A stretch of 64,000 nt of DNA from Liquorilactobacillus mali KCTC 3596 = DSM 20444. Its GTDB lineage: Bacteria > Bacillota > Bacilli > Lactobacillales > Lactobacillaceae. Positions 17,782 through 25,847 of this stretch are shown here, piece after piece. The position numbers and the translations under genes were made by a program. How positions within the stretch are numbered: position 1 is the stretch's first letter; every line of letters starts with the position of its first letter. Under the pieces are notes generated by a model, which worked only from the letters and a program-made list of their open reading frames with translations, ran no database searches and was not told the DNA's origin. The stretch lies in contig NZ_BACP01000062.1 in the NCBI RefSeq assembly GCF_000260415.1, positions 62,001 to 126,000 of the forward strand, in the 5' to 3' direction.

Positions 17782-17804
17782 AGCATTACAAAGGGGTTGA
17801 CGAA

Positions 17805-18047
17805 ATGGACGAATTAGACAAGTTGATTGAACAATTTAATAATTTACGTGGTAATGATGCTGACAACGGTTATTATCTAACCGCTAATAGACGTGGGAAT
17901 ACTGTACAAATTAGGGACTCATTAACATTGCTAATGACTGTATCTTATGGTGGTTTGGAAATATATGGTTTAGTTGAATTTCTTGATAGAGATGAAACTG
18001 TACTAATTGGGAAAATGGTTGAGGAATGTATAGAAATGAATAATTAA
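17805..18047 (+). CDS. Small hypothetical protein
   Basis: 80 aa, AAAGGGGTTG upstream. No motif recognised. Confidence 0.5.
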   Translation: MDELDKLIEQFNNLRGNDADNGYYLTANRRGNTVQIRDSLTLLMTVSYGGLEIYGLVEFLDRDETVLIGKMVEECIEMNN

Positions 18048-18061
18048 AAAAGGGGTAAGGT

Positions 18062-19105
18062 ATGGTAGAAAAATTAGAATTAAAGAAAGTGAAGAAACAT
18101 GTTAAGAGTGTATCTCTTGCATATGATTTATTATCTTCAAGAGAATGGACACCTTCAAAAATGTTCAATTTCTTGTATATGAAAGATAAGAACGAGTACA
18201 CAGAGCAAGAGAAAGAACAGATTAAGAATTTACTTAGTCCAAACTTTACTCCAACTCTAAGTGATTATTACAATATCGGAAGATACGTTAAGCAATTATT
18301 TGAGCAAGATGGTTATCCACCACTCCAACAAGCTTATGTTGCGTCTACCGATATTGTTATTAGTAGAGAATACATTGCCAGAGAACATAGTTTCAAGTTA
18401 CAAGTTGAGATAGATTCAATCAAATATGAAATGAGAATAGGTATAAAAATTGTCACGGATTCAGATTATTTTGATGAATATGGATATTTTGTTATCAAAC
18501 CTTCAGTTAAAACGAAGGATAGGAACAAAGATCTGCATTACAGAATAACCATATTTAATGTGGTCAATTTATCTGAGTGGGACAAGGACAATAAAGAAAA
18601 AACAAAGCGAGAGATATTTGATAAATATGACGAACTAAGACATAGCTATTCATATTTCAATCTTCTTAGTAAATGGAGATGGAGTAATAAAATGCTGCAA
18701 GGTTCAAAGGGATATTCTAAAGAGTTTTACTCAATAGCTAAACAAGTCAAAATACCTTTTTATAGTAAATTTCTTGCAATATTTAGATTCAATATTTTCG
18801 CATTTCTGTTCCCTAGCAGCAATCTTTCAAAATTGTACAAAAGGGGACAGGATATCTTAGCTGAACACAAAGAAGATTACACTGATTGTAGATATTATTG
18901 CAATGATATTTCATTAAGTCCTTATGTACAGAAGATATCTGATTTACCTAAATCGTTTAAGAAGATTGTCACTAGTGATGCAAAGTATGAGAAAATAGTT
19001 GATAGTTATTTAAATAAGTTTGAAGATATATTTGAAAAATTATTGGATAACCAAAACGTTTATTTGATACTAGATTCTATTGAATTGAAAGGAGAGAAAG
19101 CGTAA
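18062..19105 (+). CDS. Hypothetical protein (347 aa)
   Basis: Charged, Lys/Asp-rich and mostly soluble, with no recognised catalytic motif. AAAAGGGGTAAGG precedes the ATG. Its stop overlaps the next start. The size and position give no clear function. Confidence 0.5.
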   Translation: MVEKLELKKVKKHVKSVSLAYDLLSSREWTPSKMFNFLYMKDKNEYTEQEKEQIKNLLSPNFTPTLSDYYNIGRYVKQLFEQDGYPPLQQAYVASTDIVISREYIAREHSFKLQVEIDSIKYEMRIGIKIVTDSDYFDEYGYFVIKPSVKTKDRNKDLHYRITIFNVVNLSEWDKDNKEKTKREIFDKYDELRHSYSYFNLLSKWRWSNKMLQGSKGYSKEFYSIAKQVKIPFYSKFLAIFRFNIFAFLFPSSNLSKLYKRGQDILAEHKEDYTDCRYYCNDISLSPYVQKISDLPKSFKKIVTSDAKYEKIVDSYLNKFEDIFEKLLDNQNVYLILDSIELKGEKA

Positions 19106-19404
19106 TGAGTATTTTTAATTTTAAGAAAAAGAAGGAAGAAGTGAAACCTAAAGTTAAAACTGGTTTAATTCCAGCAGACAAAGCAAAAGAAATTCTTAAT
19201 AAAGCCAATAGTTTAGAAAAATTAACAAAAAAAGACATTGAACTTATTAACGACAGAATAAAGAATCATGCAAAAACTGGTTCAAATAAATTTAGTCTTT
19301 TCTATGATACAACTGAATGTCCTCTTGAAGTGGCTATTTTTGAATTGGAGAAAGCTGGCTATAAAGCTACATTTTGTGAGAGGTATACAGACTTTACTTT
19401 TTAG
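19105..19404 (+). CDS. Hypothetical protein
   Basis: 99 aa, start overlapping the previous stop. A Lys-rich N-terminal helix precedes a small alpha/beta C-terminal part. It directly precedes the gene broken by the TnpB element. Confidence 0.5.
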   Translation: MSIFNFKKKKEEVKPKVKTGLIPADKAKEILNKANSLEKLTKKDIELINDRIKNHAKTGSNKFSLFYDTTECPLEVAIFELEKAGYKATFCERYTDFTF

Positions 19405-19576
19405 GAGGAATGAGGAATGGAATTTATTTATTTATAGGGTCGGTAACTAAGAAAACTTATGCTTTTAATCGTAAGATGAATTAGTGCCTTGACCGACCAG
19501 AATTGTATTCTGTTACTTGGTTCTCAATATGCTGAAATTTTGGAGAAAAGCTTGACATCAAAGGAGGTGAACCTGA

Positions 19577-20728
19577 ATGTATCAAGGCCTTAAACTACGG
19601 ATATATCCTAATTTAGAACAACAAAAACAAATAGTTGAGAACTTTGGGGCAACTAGATTTGTTTGGAATCAGATGTTGGATATGCAAAGCAAGCGTTATA
19701 AAAATAATAAAGATTCTAAGTTCTTAAATGGTTTTGCAATGAACTTCTTATTAAGGCAATTAAAAACAGAATATCCATGGTTAAAACAAGCTGAGAGCAC
19801 CTCACTACAAGACACTTGTGAAACTCTAGCTGTAGCTTTCCAAAGATTTTTTAAGAAGCTTGGGGGATATCCTAAATTTAAGTCGCGAAAATTTCCAAAG
19901 CAAAGTTTTAAATCTAAATGTATAAATAACAATGTTAGATTGATTGATAATCATTATTTGAAGCTGCCTAAATTAGGCATTATGAAGTACAGAGGGAAAT
20001 TCACTGATGACAAAATCAAGTCAACGACTATCCAGTTAAGTCCAACAGGCAAGTTCTATTGCGTTTTACTAATTGAGTGTGAAAATCAAACACAATTTAG
20101 TAAGACAAATAAAACTGTCGGTTTGGATATGGGGATAGCTGATTTAATAATTACATCAGATGCTGTTAAATATCCGACAATTAGGTTTGATCAGATTCTT
20201 GCTAAGAAGAAACACTATTGGGAAAAACGACTAGCTAGAAGAAGGCTATTAGCACAAAAAGAAATAGCTTGGGATAAACACAACAAAGTCGTTGAACCTA
20301 GAGAACTAGCCAACTTTAAGAACTATACCAAGGCTAAACAGATGGTCGCTAAATATAGTGAAAAGATAGCTAACCAGAGGAAAGATTATCTTCATAAGAT
20401 TACAATTGGGTTAGTTAAAGACTATGACAAAATAGTGATTGAAGATTTGAAAACTAATAATATGATTAAGAATCACAAATTAGCCAGAGCAATCGCTAAC
20501 CAATCTTGGAGAATGCTTAGACTAATGTTGGAATATAAGTGCAAATGGTATGGCAAAGTCCTTAGTGTGGTTAATCCATACAAGACTAGTCAACTCTGCT
20601 TTAATTGTGGATATGATGATGGTAAACACGAACTAGATATTCGTGCTTGGACTTGTCCTCAATGCCATACACAGCTAGATAGAGATGTAAACGCAAGTAA
20701 AAATATATTAAAACTTGGTTTGGGCTAA
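19577..20728 (+). CDS. tnpB: TnpB RNA-guided endonuclease
   Basis: 383 aa. RuvC motifs are visible: GLDMG (~residue 186) for the first Asp and VIEDL (~290) for the Glu. A CxxC...CxxC zinc finger follows (~341-360), then the last Asp in LDRDVNASKN (~366). TnpB uses an omega-RNA from the element's 3' end to cut DNA at sites next to a target motif, helping the element persist. AAAGGAGGTGA lies upstream of the ATG. All catalytic positions look intact. Confidence 0.9.
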   Translation: MYQGLKLRIYPNLEQQKQIVENFGATRFVWNQMLDMQSKRYKNNKDSKFLNGFAMNFLLRQLKTEYPWLKQAESTSLQDTCETLAVAFQRFFKKLGGYPKFKSRKFPKQSFKSKCINNNVRLIDNHYLKLPKLGIMKYRGKFTDDKIKSTTIQLSPTGKFYCVLLIECENQTQFSKTNKTVGLDMGIADLIITSDAVKYPTIRFDQILAKKKHYWEKRLARRRLLAQKEIAWDKHNKVVEPRELANFKNYTKAKQMVAKYSEKIANQRKDYLHKITIGLVKDYDKIVIEDLKTNNMIKNHKLARAIANQSWRMLRLMLEYKCKWYGKVLSVVNPYKTSQLCFNCGYDDGKHELDIRAWTCPQCHTQLDRDVNASKNILKLGLG

Positions 20729-20829
20729 ACCTTAGTAAATAGAGTAAACCGCTGTCGAATACTGAAATGTATGAGATAAGTTATGCTTGTTCCTAGAAGC
20801 TCGGTACTTTAGTGCCGACGTAAGTCACA
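20690..20829 (+). ncRNA. Probable omega-RNA (reRNA) scaffold of TnpB
   Basis: It overlaps the tnpB 3' end. The hairpin AGAAGC-TCGGTAC-TTTA-GTGCCGA followed by GTAAGTCAC matches the usual layout of omega-RNA 3' ends. The guide would be the ~16-20 bases after ~20829, which are bases of the interrupted phage gene. Confidence 0.55.
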
Positions 20830-21376
20830 CAACAATGAGTACAAGGTTTTCGATACAGCGGGTACAAAATTACCAGAGGGTGACGAGTTTATCACCATGC
20901 GCAATCAAATATTAGATTGGTATTTTTCTGACGATAAGAGTATATTATCCTACATTCATTCAGATAATGCAGATGAAGAGGTTGTTAATGAACTGTATAT
21001 GAGCTTTGAAAGAAGATATCGTTTGTCTGATATTATTAATGAATTGCCACAGGATATCATATCTAAGGAAGACACTTATCCTCAATGGGTAGTAAGTGCT
21101 GTTAATGACAATGTAATGGAAAAGATTTGGTATCAAGATGATTACAACGAGATCATTGAGGAAACTAAGGAAAGCAAGGATTACAAAAAGGGTTATGACT
21201 CCTTAGTAAATCTATTCAAGGAGGAACTCAACGAGAACGAATACAGTGCTGAAAACATTGGTTATCCTAAGAAGATAAACAGTATACAAGAATATGAAAA
21301 AGAACATCCATATTGTTTTATGACTATTGTTGCTCCCCAGAAACGTTCTAGATAAATATGAACAATAGTAGTAATA

Positions 21377-21405
21377 TTGACATATTAGTTAAATTATAGT
21401 ATTGT
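21377..21405 (+). promoter_or_regulatory. Promoter with complete dispersed element
   Basis: AATAGTAGTAATATTGACA with a 17-base spacer and TATTGT. Confidence 0.7.
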
Positions 21406-21440
21406 TATTTATGATAAAAATAAAGGGGCGTGATAACAGA

Positions 21441-21719
21441 GTGGATAGTCAAAAATTTATTAAGGCATGTAAGAGGTTGGTGGTAAGTTATACTAATGAA
21501 CATTTAGACATTACAAATCAGACCTTAGTTGGCGAATCAGATGTGTACGTTGTTTGGTCATCTAAAACATTGCAAAATAGCAAGGCGTGTTTAAGTACGA
21601 GATTACTTGATGAAATGTACTATGAAATAACCTACAACGGAGATAGGAAGGAATTATATTTTGATGCCTATAAGAAATTTGAAAATAGAAAGATTGATGT
21701 TGATTTTGAGGAGGACTAA
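21441..21719 (+). CDS. Hypothetical protein
   Basis: 92 aa from the GTG after AAAGGGG (spacing slightly long). An upstream ATG at 21411 would lie at or before the expected transcript start. Alpha/beta, no motif. Confidence 0.45.
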   Translation: MDSQKFIKACKRLVVSYTNEHLDITNQTLVGESDVYVVWSSKTLQNSKACLSTRLLDEMYYEITYNGDRKELYFDAYKKFENRKIDVDFEED

Positions 21720-21722
21720 CAA

Positions 21723-21968
21723 GTGAAAGCTAAAGAAACAGTAAACATTATTGCGGGCATTCTTGGACTAAAAGATGTCTCTGATGATGCAAAAATTGAA
21801 ACAATCAAGAACGTAGTTGGGGACAATCGTGTCCCTATCATGACTCATGACGGGTATGTTAAAGATATCCGAGAAAAATTCCCTAATAAAGTATGGAGTG
21901 ACAAGGACTTTGAAGTTACCAATAGAGGAATCATTAACCAAGAGAAAGCAATGCTAGGAGGAAAATAA
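21723..21968 (+). CDS. Hypothetical protein
   Basis: 81 aa from a GTG with GAGGAGG upstream. No motif recognised. Confidence 0.5.
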   Translation: MKAKETVNIIAGILGLKDVSDDAKIETIKNVVGDNRVPIMTHDGYVKDIREKFPNKVWSDKDFEVTNRGIINQEKAMLGGK

Positions 21969-21969
21969 G

Positions 21970-22359
21970 ATGATACGAAAGACTTTGATACCACGAGAAG
22001 AGTTCATAGCAAGAATCCTCAACGATGAAGACACATATAGTTTCAATGAAGCTATTGGTCTTCTAGCTGAATTAAAGCCAGATCCAGAAAAGCTATTCTT
22101 TGAAGGTGAGAAAACTACACAATTAATGTGGAGTGATTATCATAAATGTGTAACAGTTGATAGTATGCCACTTGATTATGATACTTTGAAGACCGCAATG
22201 CCGTTATCTGATATTGAGAACCCTTGGACAGCTCAACGTATTGGTACACAAGAAGAGATTGAGGAACTAATGAAAGATCCAGCTTGGATTAGAGAACAGG
22301 CTGCATCATTTGGCGCTTGCATGGGTGAAGTCATGGAACAGAATAGTAATCAAGATTAA
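21970..22359 (+). CDS. Hypothetical protein
   Basis: 129 aa, acidic, AGGAGG upstream; tightly linked to the previous gene. No motif. Confidence 0.5.
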   Translation: MIRKTLIPREEFIARILNDEDTYSFNEAIGLLAELKPDPEKLFFEGEKTTQLMWSDYHKCVTVDSMPLDYDTLKTAMPLSDIENPWTAQRIGTQEEIEELMKDPAWIREQAASFGACMGEVMEQNSNQD

Positions 22360-22380
22360 TTATGAAAGAAGGCTGAACTC

Positions 22381-22635
22381 ATGGAGAAGAAGATTCTTAC
22401 AGCAACAGTTATACAGATTGATGACAATAAAGATGAAACTTTTAAGATAAAGTTTGATAAAGACGCAAACCAACATGAATGTGAAGTAGTCGTAATAAGA
22501 GCTTTGCAACTATTGCTCAACAAATTTGTTGACGATTCAGGATTGGATTTTGAAGAAGCTCTAAAGATATATTCTAATTCAATTGTAGCTCATTTGGGCG
22601 CATTGCATGATATGGACGAAAGCAGAAAGGGGTGA
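22381..22635 (+). CDS. Hypothetical protein
   Basis: 84 aa, AGAAGG upstream, overlapping the next gene. No motif. Confidence 0.5.
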   Translation: MEKKILTATVIQIDDNKDETFKIKFDKDANQHECEVVVIRALQLLLNKFVDDSGLDFEEALKIYSNSIVAHLGALHDMDESRKG

Positions 22636-22837
22636 TTATTTACAATTCTTGAACGGAGTAGGTACTGGCATAATTTCAGTATTTTTTGTCTTTGTCATTA
22701 TGACTTATAGTAAAGGGACACACCTCTCAATTGGAAATTACGATCTCGTAGACCACCCATATATTAGGTTAGCTATTACAATATTGCTATTGGTGATAAT
22801 TCTGTTAAACGTATTTACAAATTTATTTCAGAAATAA
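22607..22837 (+). CDS. Small membrane protein, two spans
   Basis: 76 aa; hydrophobic segments at ~residues 18-33 and 55-72. The start is uncertain because the first ATG lies inside the previous gene. Unknown role. Confidence 0.5.
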   Translation: MIWTKAERGDYLQFLNGVGTGIISVFFVFVIMTYSKGTHLSIGNYDLVDHPYIRLAITILLLVIILLNVFTNLFQK

Positions 22838-22848
22838 TAGTAGTAATA

Positions 22849-22877
22849 TTGACATTTATACAAATGAGTTATATAAT
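22849..22877 (+). promoter_or_regulatory. Strong promoter for the structured RNA and tRNA locus
   Basis: Full dispersed element (AATAGTAGTAATATTGACA), 17-base spacer, perfect TATAAT. No coding gene follows for 900 bases, so the product is RNA. Confidence 0.85.
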
Positions 22878-22883
22878 AATAAC

Positions 22884-23520
22884 ATGGTTGAGGTTGATAA
22901 CAATATCCCCTTGGTTTGAATCCATAAAAATAGGCTTTTGATTAGTTCGATAGTCTAGCTTGTTGCATTAACAAATCTGAGTCGTAAAAAGCGTCAAAGA
23001 GGTCTAGTAACTAGAGAATGAGTACAATATTTGTCTACTCATAATATGATACTGACCAAGACGAATATTGTACAAAAAACCTTTGGCTGGCATCGGGCTA
23101 GGCTAGTAGAAGATGTCCACTGTACAAGATGATAACTTGTACACTCCCTACTCATCAATAGGGTTATTCTGAATTACGACTCAGATACATAAAGGATTGG
23201 GAGATAGGGCGATAGTATTTGTCGCTGTCAACTATCTAAATAAAATGAGGAATTTAGTATTCTTCAAAGTCGCTTGGTTTTGTTAAGCATCCGTACCTTT
23301 TCCAAGGGACTGGCAGTGAATGTCATAGAATTGATTTGTTTCTAGAGCATATCAGTGGGAGCATCACCCACCATTCACATTAACACCTATTCTTTAGTGA
23401 GTACGAGTGTTGAGCGTTCATCAAATTGCCTTGCATGGCGAGAAAAATATGTTATCGGAGTGAGGCGGCAATACCAAAATTCAATGATGATAATATTGAC
23501 AGAATTTTACTCTTTTGTCT
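22884..23520 (+). ncRNA. Large, highly folded non-coding RNA (ROOL/GOLLD class candidate)
   Basis: No gene-like frame. Perfect complementary pairs: 13 bp 22975/23174, 10 bp 23022/23064, 7 bp 23018/23036 (overlapping the former, so alternative or pseudoknotted), 8 bp hairpin 23121/23136, 6 bp 23202/23232, 7 bp 23316/23372, 5 bp 23355/23367, and an 8 bp TTGACAGA/TCTGTCAA hairpin 23496/23511. ROOL (~580 nt) and GOLLD (~800 nt) RNAs are known from Lactobacillales phages next to tRNA genes; size and tRNA neighbours fit ROOL best. The class is inferred, the folding is seen. Confidence 0.6.
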
Positions 23521-23529
23521 GTCAAACAT

Positions 23530-23603
23530 AGTTGTGTAGCTCAATTGGATAGAGCAACTGACTTCTAATCAGTAGGTTATCGGTTCGAGTCCGATCATAA
23601 CTA
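23530..23603 (+). tRNA. tRNA-Arg (TCT)
   Basis: Acceptor AGTTGTG/CATAACT, D arm, anticodon loop CTTCTAA (anticodon TCT), T arm ATCGG-TTCGAGT-CCGAT. It reads AGA codons, abundant in this genome. No encoded CCA. Confidence 0.9.
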
Positions 23604-23604
23604 T

Positions 23605-23639
23605 TACCAAAAATAAAAATCATGGAGTTTTTGGTAATA
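23605..23639 (+). other. Hairpin between the tRNAs
   Basis: Perfect 10-bp stem TTACCAAAAA / TTTTTGGTAA. It could help processing or weak termination. Confidence 0.5.
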
Positions 23640-23684
23640 ATGCACGTTTTTACCCCAACAAGTATGAGTTCCAACAGCTCATAG

Positions 23685-23757
23685 TGCCTGATTAGTTCAA
23701 TGGTAGAACATTGGTCTAGTAATCCAACGACAACAGTTCGATTCTGTTATTAGGCAT
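23685..23757 (+). tRNA. tRNA-Thr (AGT)
   Basis: Acceptor TGCCTGA/TTAGGCA, D arm GTTC-AATGGTA-GAAC, T arm AACAG-TTCGATT-CTGTT. By standard numbering the loop is CTAGTAA, anticodon AGT, closed by a T-T mismatch at 31/39. An A at position 34 is uncommon in bacterial tRNA-Thr. Confidence 0.8.
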
Positions 23758-23815
23758 TCGTTAATAGTATGAATATTGACATTAATGAAAAACAATATAT
23801 TAGGGGGAATAGTTT

Positions 23816-24619
23816 TTGAAAAAAGCAATAATTGGTTTGGTTTCAGGTCTTGTGATCTTAGTGGCATTAATTATCGGATTATTCAGGTTCACTGAAAGAA
23901 TTGATAATGGGAATGTTGGTATTCGTTATTCTATGAATGGTGGAGTAAAGGACAAGGCACTTGGACAAGGTGTTCATTTTGTGGGATTTGATTATGTCAC
24001 ACAATATCCAATCAGAACACAAACTGTTCATCAAGAAGTCGGTTTAGCAACCAAAGATGGTAAGAAGACTGTTGTAAATATTTCATATGCTTATCATGTA
24101 GATGCCACTAAGGCAGTTAATGTCTACAAGAAATTTGGATCAGCAGATATTTTAAGTATAGAAAAAGGTTGGTTATCCCAAAAATTACAAAAGGCTGGCC
24201 GAGATACAATGTCTGAATATACATTGCTAGATGTGATGGGTTCTTCTTCAGCCAAGGTTCAAGGCGGTATTCTAACCGCATTCCAGCAATCAGTTGAGAA
24301 ACAAGGCTTTATCATTGAGGATTTATCGTTTGGTGTCCCTAGTGTGGATGCACAAACACAAAAATCAATTGATGATTTAATCAAAGCTGGACAAGATAAT
24401 AAAAGAGCTGAACTTGAAGCAAAATCTAAGCAAATTAAAGCAGAGGCCGCAGCCAAAGCTAAATTGACAAGAGCAGATGCTACTGCTCAGGCCAATGAAA
24501 AGATCAACAATTCTGTTACTGATAAGACTATTCAGTACATGGAAGCACAAGCTCGATTGAAACATGGTTGGGTTACTACACAAGGTAACGGTTCTGTTAT
24601 CACTGATCAAACAAAGTAG
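23816..24619 (+). CDS. SPFH (prohibitin/stomatin-like) membrane protein
   Basis: 267 aa from a TTG after GGGGGAATAG. An N-terminal membrane helix (residues 3-23) precedes an SPFH/band-7 domain (GNVGIRY... LGQGVHF...) and a long Ala/Glu/Lys coiled coil. SPFH proteins form membrane rings or scaffolds and control proteases. In phages, related proteins may protect against host proteases or shape the membrane; the role here is unknown. Confidence 0.75.
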   Translation: MKKAIIGLVSGLVILVALIIGLFRFTERIDNGNVGIRYSMNGGVKDKALGQGVHFVGFDYVTQYPIRTQTVHQEVGLATKDGKKTVVNISYAYHVDATKAVNVYKKFGSADILSIEKGWLSQKLQKAGRDTMSEYTLLDVMGSSSAKVQGGILTAFQQSVEKQGFIIEDLSFGVPSVDAQTQKSIDDLIKAGQDNKRAELEAKSKQIKAEAAAKAKLTRADATAQANEKINNSVTDKTIQYMEAQARLKHGWVTTQGNGSVITDQTK

Positions 24620-24628
24620 GTGTGAGTC

Positions 24629-24832
24629 ATGGTATTTTTCGTAACTAAAATACTCATATTACTAATCATCATTATTTTATTGGCTATTGCTTATATCTTA
24701 GTTAAACAATATTTTAGCCATACCAATAAGAACAAGAGCAAAACACGCATTAATGTTACTGATCGTAATGGAAATATTACACAAGTTAATGTCAATGGTG
24801 AGACTGTAAATATTGAATCAAAAAAAGATTAG
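24629..24832 (+). CDS. Small single-span membrane protein
   Basis: 67 aa; hydrophobic helix at residues 3-27, then a basic tail. GTGTGAG upstream. It is 9 bases after the SPFH gene and may be its partner. Confidence 0.55.
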   Translation: MVFFVTKILILLIIIILLAIAYILVKQYFSHTNKNKSKTRINVTDRNGNITQVNVNGETVNIESKKD

Positions 24833-24884
24833 GATGAAAATGGACAAGCCATTAATGGGAAATGCAAATTTTCCCTCATTCTTA

Positions 24885-24936
24885 TTCCATAGCTTACTAT
24901 GGAAAATAAAAATATGCTTTGTCTCGTATTTTTATT
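24885..24936 (+). terminator. Double hairpin, likely transcription end of the SPFH unit
   Basis: Two perfect stems in tandem: TTCCATAG/CTATGGAA (24885/24897) and AATAAAAATA/TATTTTTATT (24905/24927). Confidence 0.5.
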
Positions 24937-24988
24937 TGTTACACTTCAACTTCAACGAAAAATAAGAACCGAACAGAGGTGATAGTAT

Positions 24989-25006
24989 ATGATGATCTTT
25001 ACATAG
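24989..25006 (+). CDS. Possible five-residue leader peptide (MMIFT)
   Basis: AGAGGTG lies 7 bases before ATG ATG ATC TTT ACA TAG, and the stop lies inside the left arm of the terminator at 25001. Such an arrangement could give translation-coupled attenuation of the kinase gene downstream. Confidence 0.35.
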   Translation: MMIFT

Positions 25007-25044
25007 TATCAGCATTTAAAGTTGCTGGTACTATGTTTTTTTTT
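25001..25044 (+). terminator. Strong terminator/attenuator before the kinase gene
   Basis: Stem ACATAGTA-CAGC / GCTGG-TACTATGT, then nine or more T. It lies only 29 bases before the kinase start and no promoter is obvious between, so read-through control is possible. Confidence 0.75.
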
Positions 25045-25072
25045 GACACAATAATAAAAAAGGGGCGTGTAT

Positions 25073-25714
25073 ATGGCTGTGATTGTATTAAGTGGAACTA
25101 TTGGAGCGGGAAAATCAAGTCTAACAGGAATGTTAGCAGAAAAATTAGGGACTACAGCATTCTATGAAAGTGTTGATGATAATGAAGTGTTACCTCTATT
25201 CTATTCAGATCCAAAGAAGTATGCTTTTTTATTGCAAATCTATTTTTTAAATAAACGTTTTGCATCAATTAAAGCTGCATTAAAGGACGATAATAACATT
25301 CTGGACAGGTCTATCTATGAGGATAGCCTATTATTCCACCTCAATGCCGATTTAGGTCGTGCAAATCAGAAAGAAGTAGACGTTTATGACGAGCTGCTAG
25401 ACAATATGTTGGAGCGTATCAGTAAATCAGATATTAATACTGCTCCAGACTTATTGGTTCATATTAGAGTATCATTCGATACCATGATGAAACGTATTGT
25501 TAAACGTGGACGTGAGTACGAACAGATTGAGAATGATCCAGACTTGTATGAATATTACAATGAACTGAATCGGAGATATGATAGATGGTACAATGATTTT
25601 GATATTTGTCCAAAAATTCAAATTGACGGAGACAAGTATGATTTCGTTGAAAACCCAGACGATGCTGAGAAAGTTTTAAAAGACATTGAAACGAAGTTAG
25701 CTGAAATCAGATAG
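25073..25714 (+). CDS. Deoxynucleoside kinase
   Basis: 213 aa from the ATG after AAAAAGGGGCG. P-loop GTIGAGKSS (residues 8-16), DRSIYED (~residues 78-84, the ERS-like motif), and a LID-like Arg-rich stretch KRIVKRGREYE (~143). The layout matches the dGK/dAK family of lactobacilli, which phosphorylates deoxynucleosides for dNTP salvage. It joins thymidine kinase and the other nucleotide genes on the minus strand. Confidence 0.8.
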   Translation: MAVIVLSGTIGAGKSSLTGMLAEKLGTTAFYESVDDNEVLPLFYSDPKKYAFLLQIYFLNKRFASIKAALKDDNNILDRSIYEDSLLFHLNADLGRANQKEVDVYDELLDNMLERISKSDINTAPDLLVHIRVSFDTMMKRIVKRGREYEQIENDPDLYEYYNELNRRYDRWYNDFDICPKIQIDGDKYDFVENPDDAEKVLKDIETKLAEIR

Positions 25715-25726
25715 TATTAATATTGA

Positions 25727-25752
25727 AATATGACAGTAGTCATATTTTTTTA
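25727..25752 (+). terminator. Rho-independent terminator after the kinase gene
   Basis: Perfect 9-bp stem AAATATGAC-AGTA-GTCATATTT followed by T. Confidence 0.8.
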
Positions 25753-25770
25753 TTACCTCTAATTTTTTGG

Positions 25771-25799
25771 TTGTTTTTTCACACCATTCATAATATAAT
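25771..25799 (+). promoter_or_regulatory. Promoter
   Basis: TTGTTT, 17-base spacer, TATAAT. Confidence 0.55.
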
Positions 25800-25847
25800 T
25801 AATCATATAAAAAGATAAAATTGAAAATGATAAGTGGGGATATTATT

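Larger units (their letters stand above)
19437..20829 (+). mobile_element. IS605/IS607-type element with tnpB only
   Basis: Left end: perfect 7-bp inverted stem GGTCGGT (19438) / ACCGACC (19492) just before tnpB. Right end: conserved hairpin TCGGTAC-TTTA-GTGCCGA (20801-20818) typical of the omega-RNA 3' part. No tnpA transposase is present, so movement would need a transposase in trans. Borders are inferred from these structures and from the frame restored when the element is removed. Confidence 0.6.
19417..21355 (+). pseudogene. Phage gene split by the TnpB element
   Basis: A start (ATG at 19417, AGGAGG 8 bases upstream) encodes only MEFIYL before the element's left end. After the right end, a frame runs without a stop from ~20831 (NNEYKVFDTAG...) through the ATG at 20897 to 21355. 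Joining 19436 to 20830 restores one frame beginning MEFIYLYNNEYKVFDTAG. The 3' piece alone (152 aa from 20897) has no well-placed ribosome site. The protein is acidic, helical and of unknown function. Confidence 0.55.

Noticed and set aside
20748-20870. Complementary strings CCGCTGT-CGAA and TTCGAT-ACAGCGG around the right end of the TnpB element.
   Set aside because: The second string belongs to the interrupted gene and the match has a 2-base gap; not used to set the border.
22860-23530. Whether the folded RNA at 22884 could be tmRNA or RNase P RNA.
   Set aside because: No tRNA-Ala-like ends or tag frame, and no recognisable P4 core; tRNA neighbours and size fit ornate phage RNAs better.
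24834-24968. Possible 43-aa frame after the SPFH unit.
   Set aside because: It runs through two perfect hairpins and has a poor ribosome site; a terminator region explains the sequence better.
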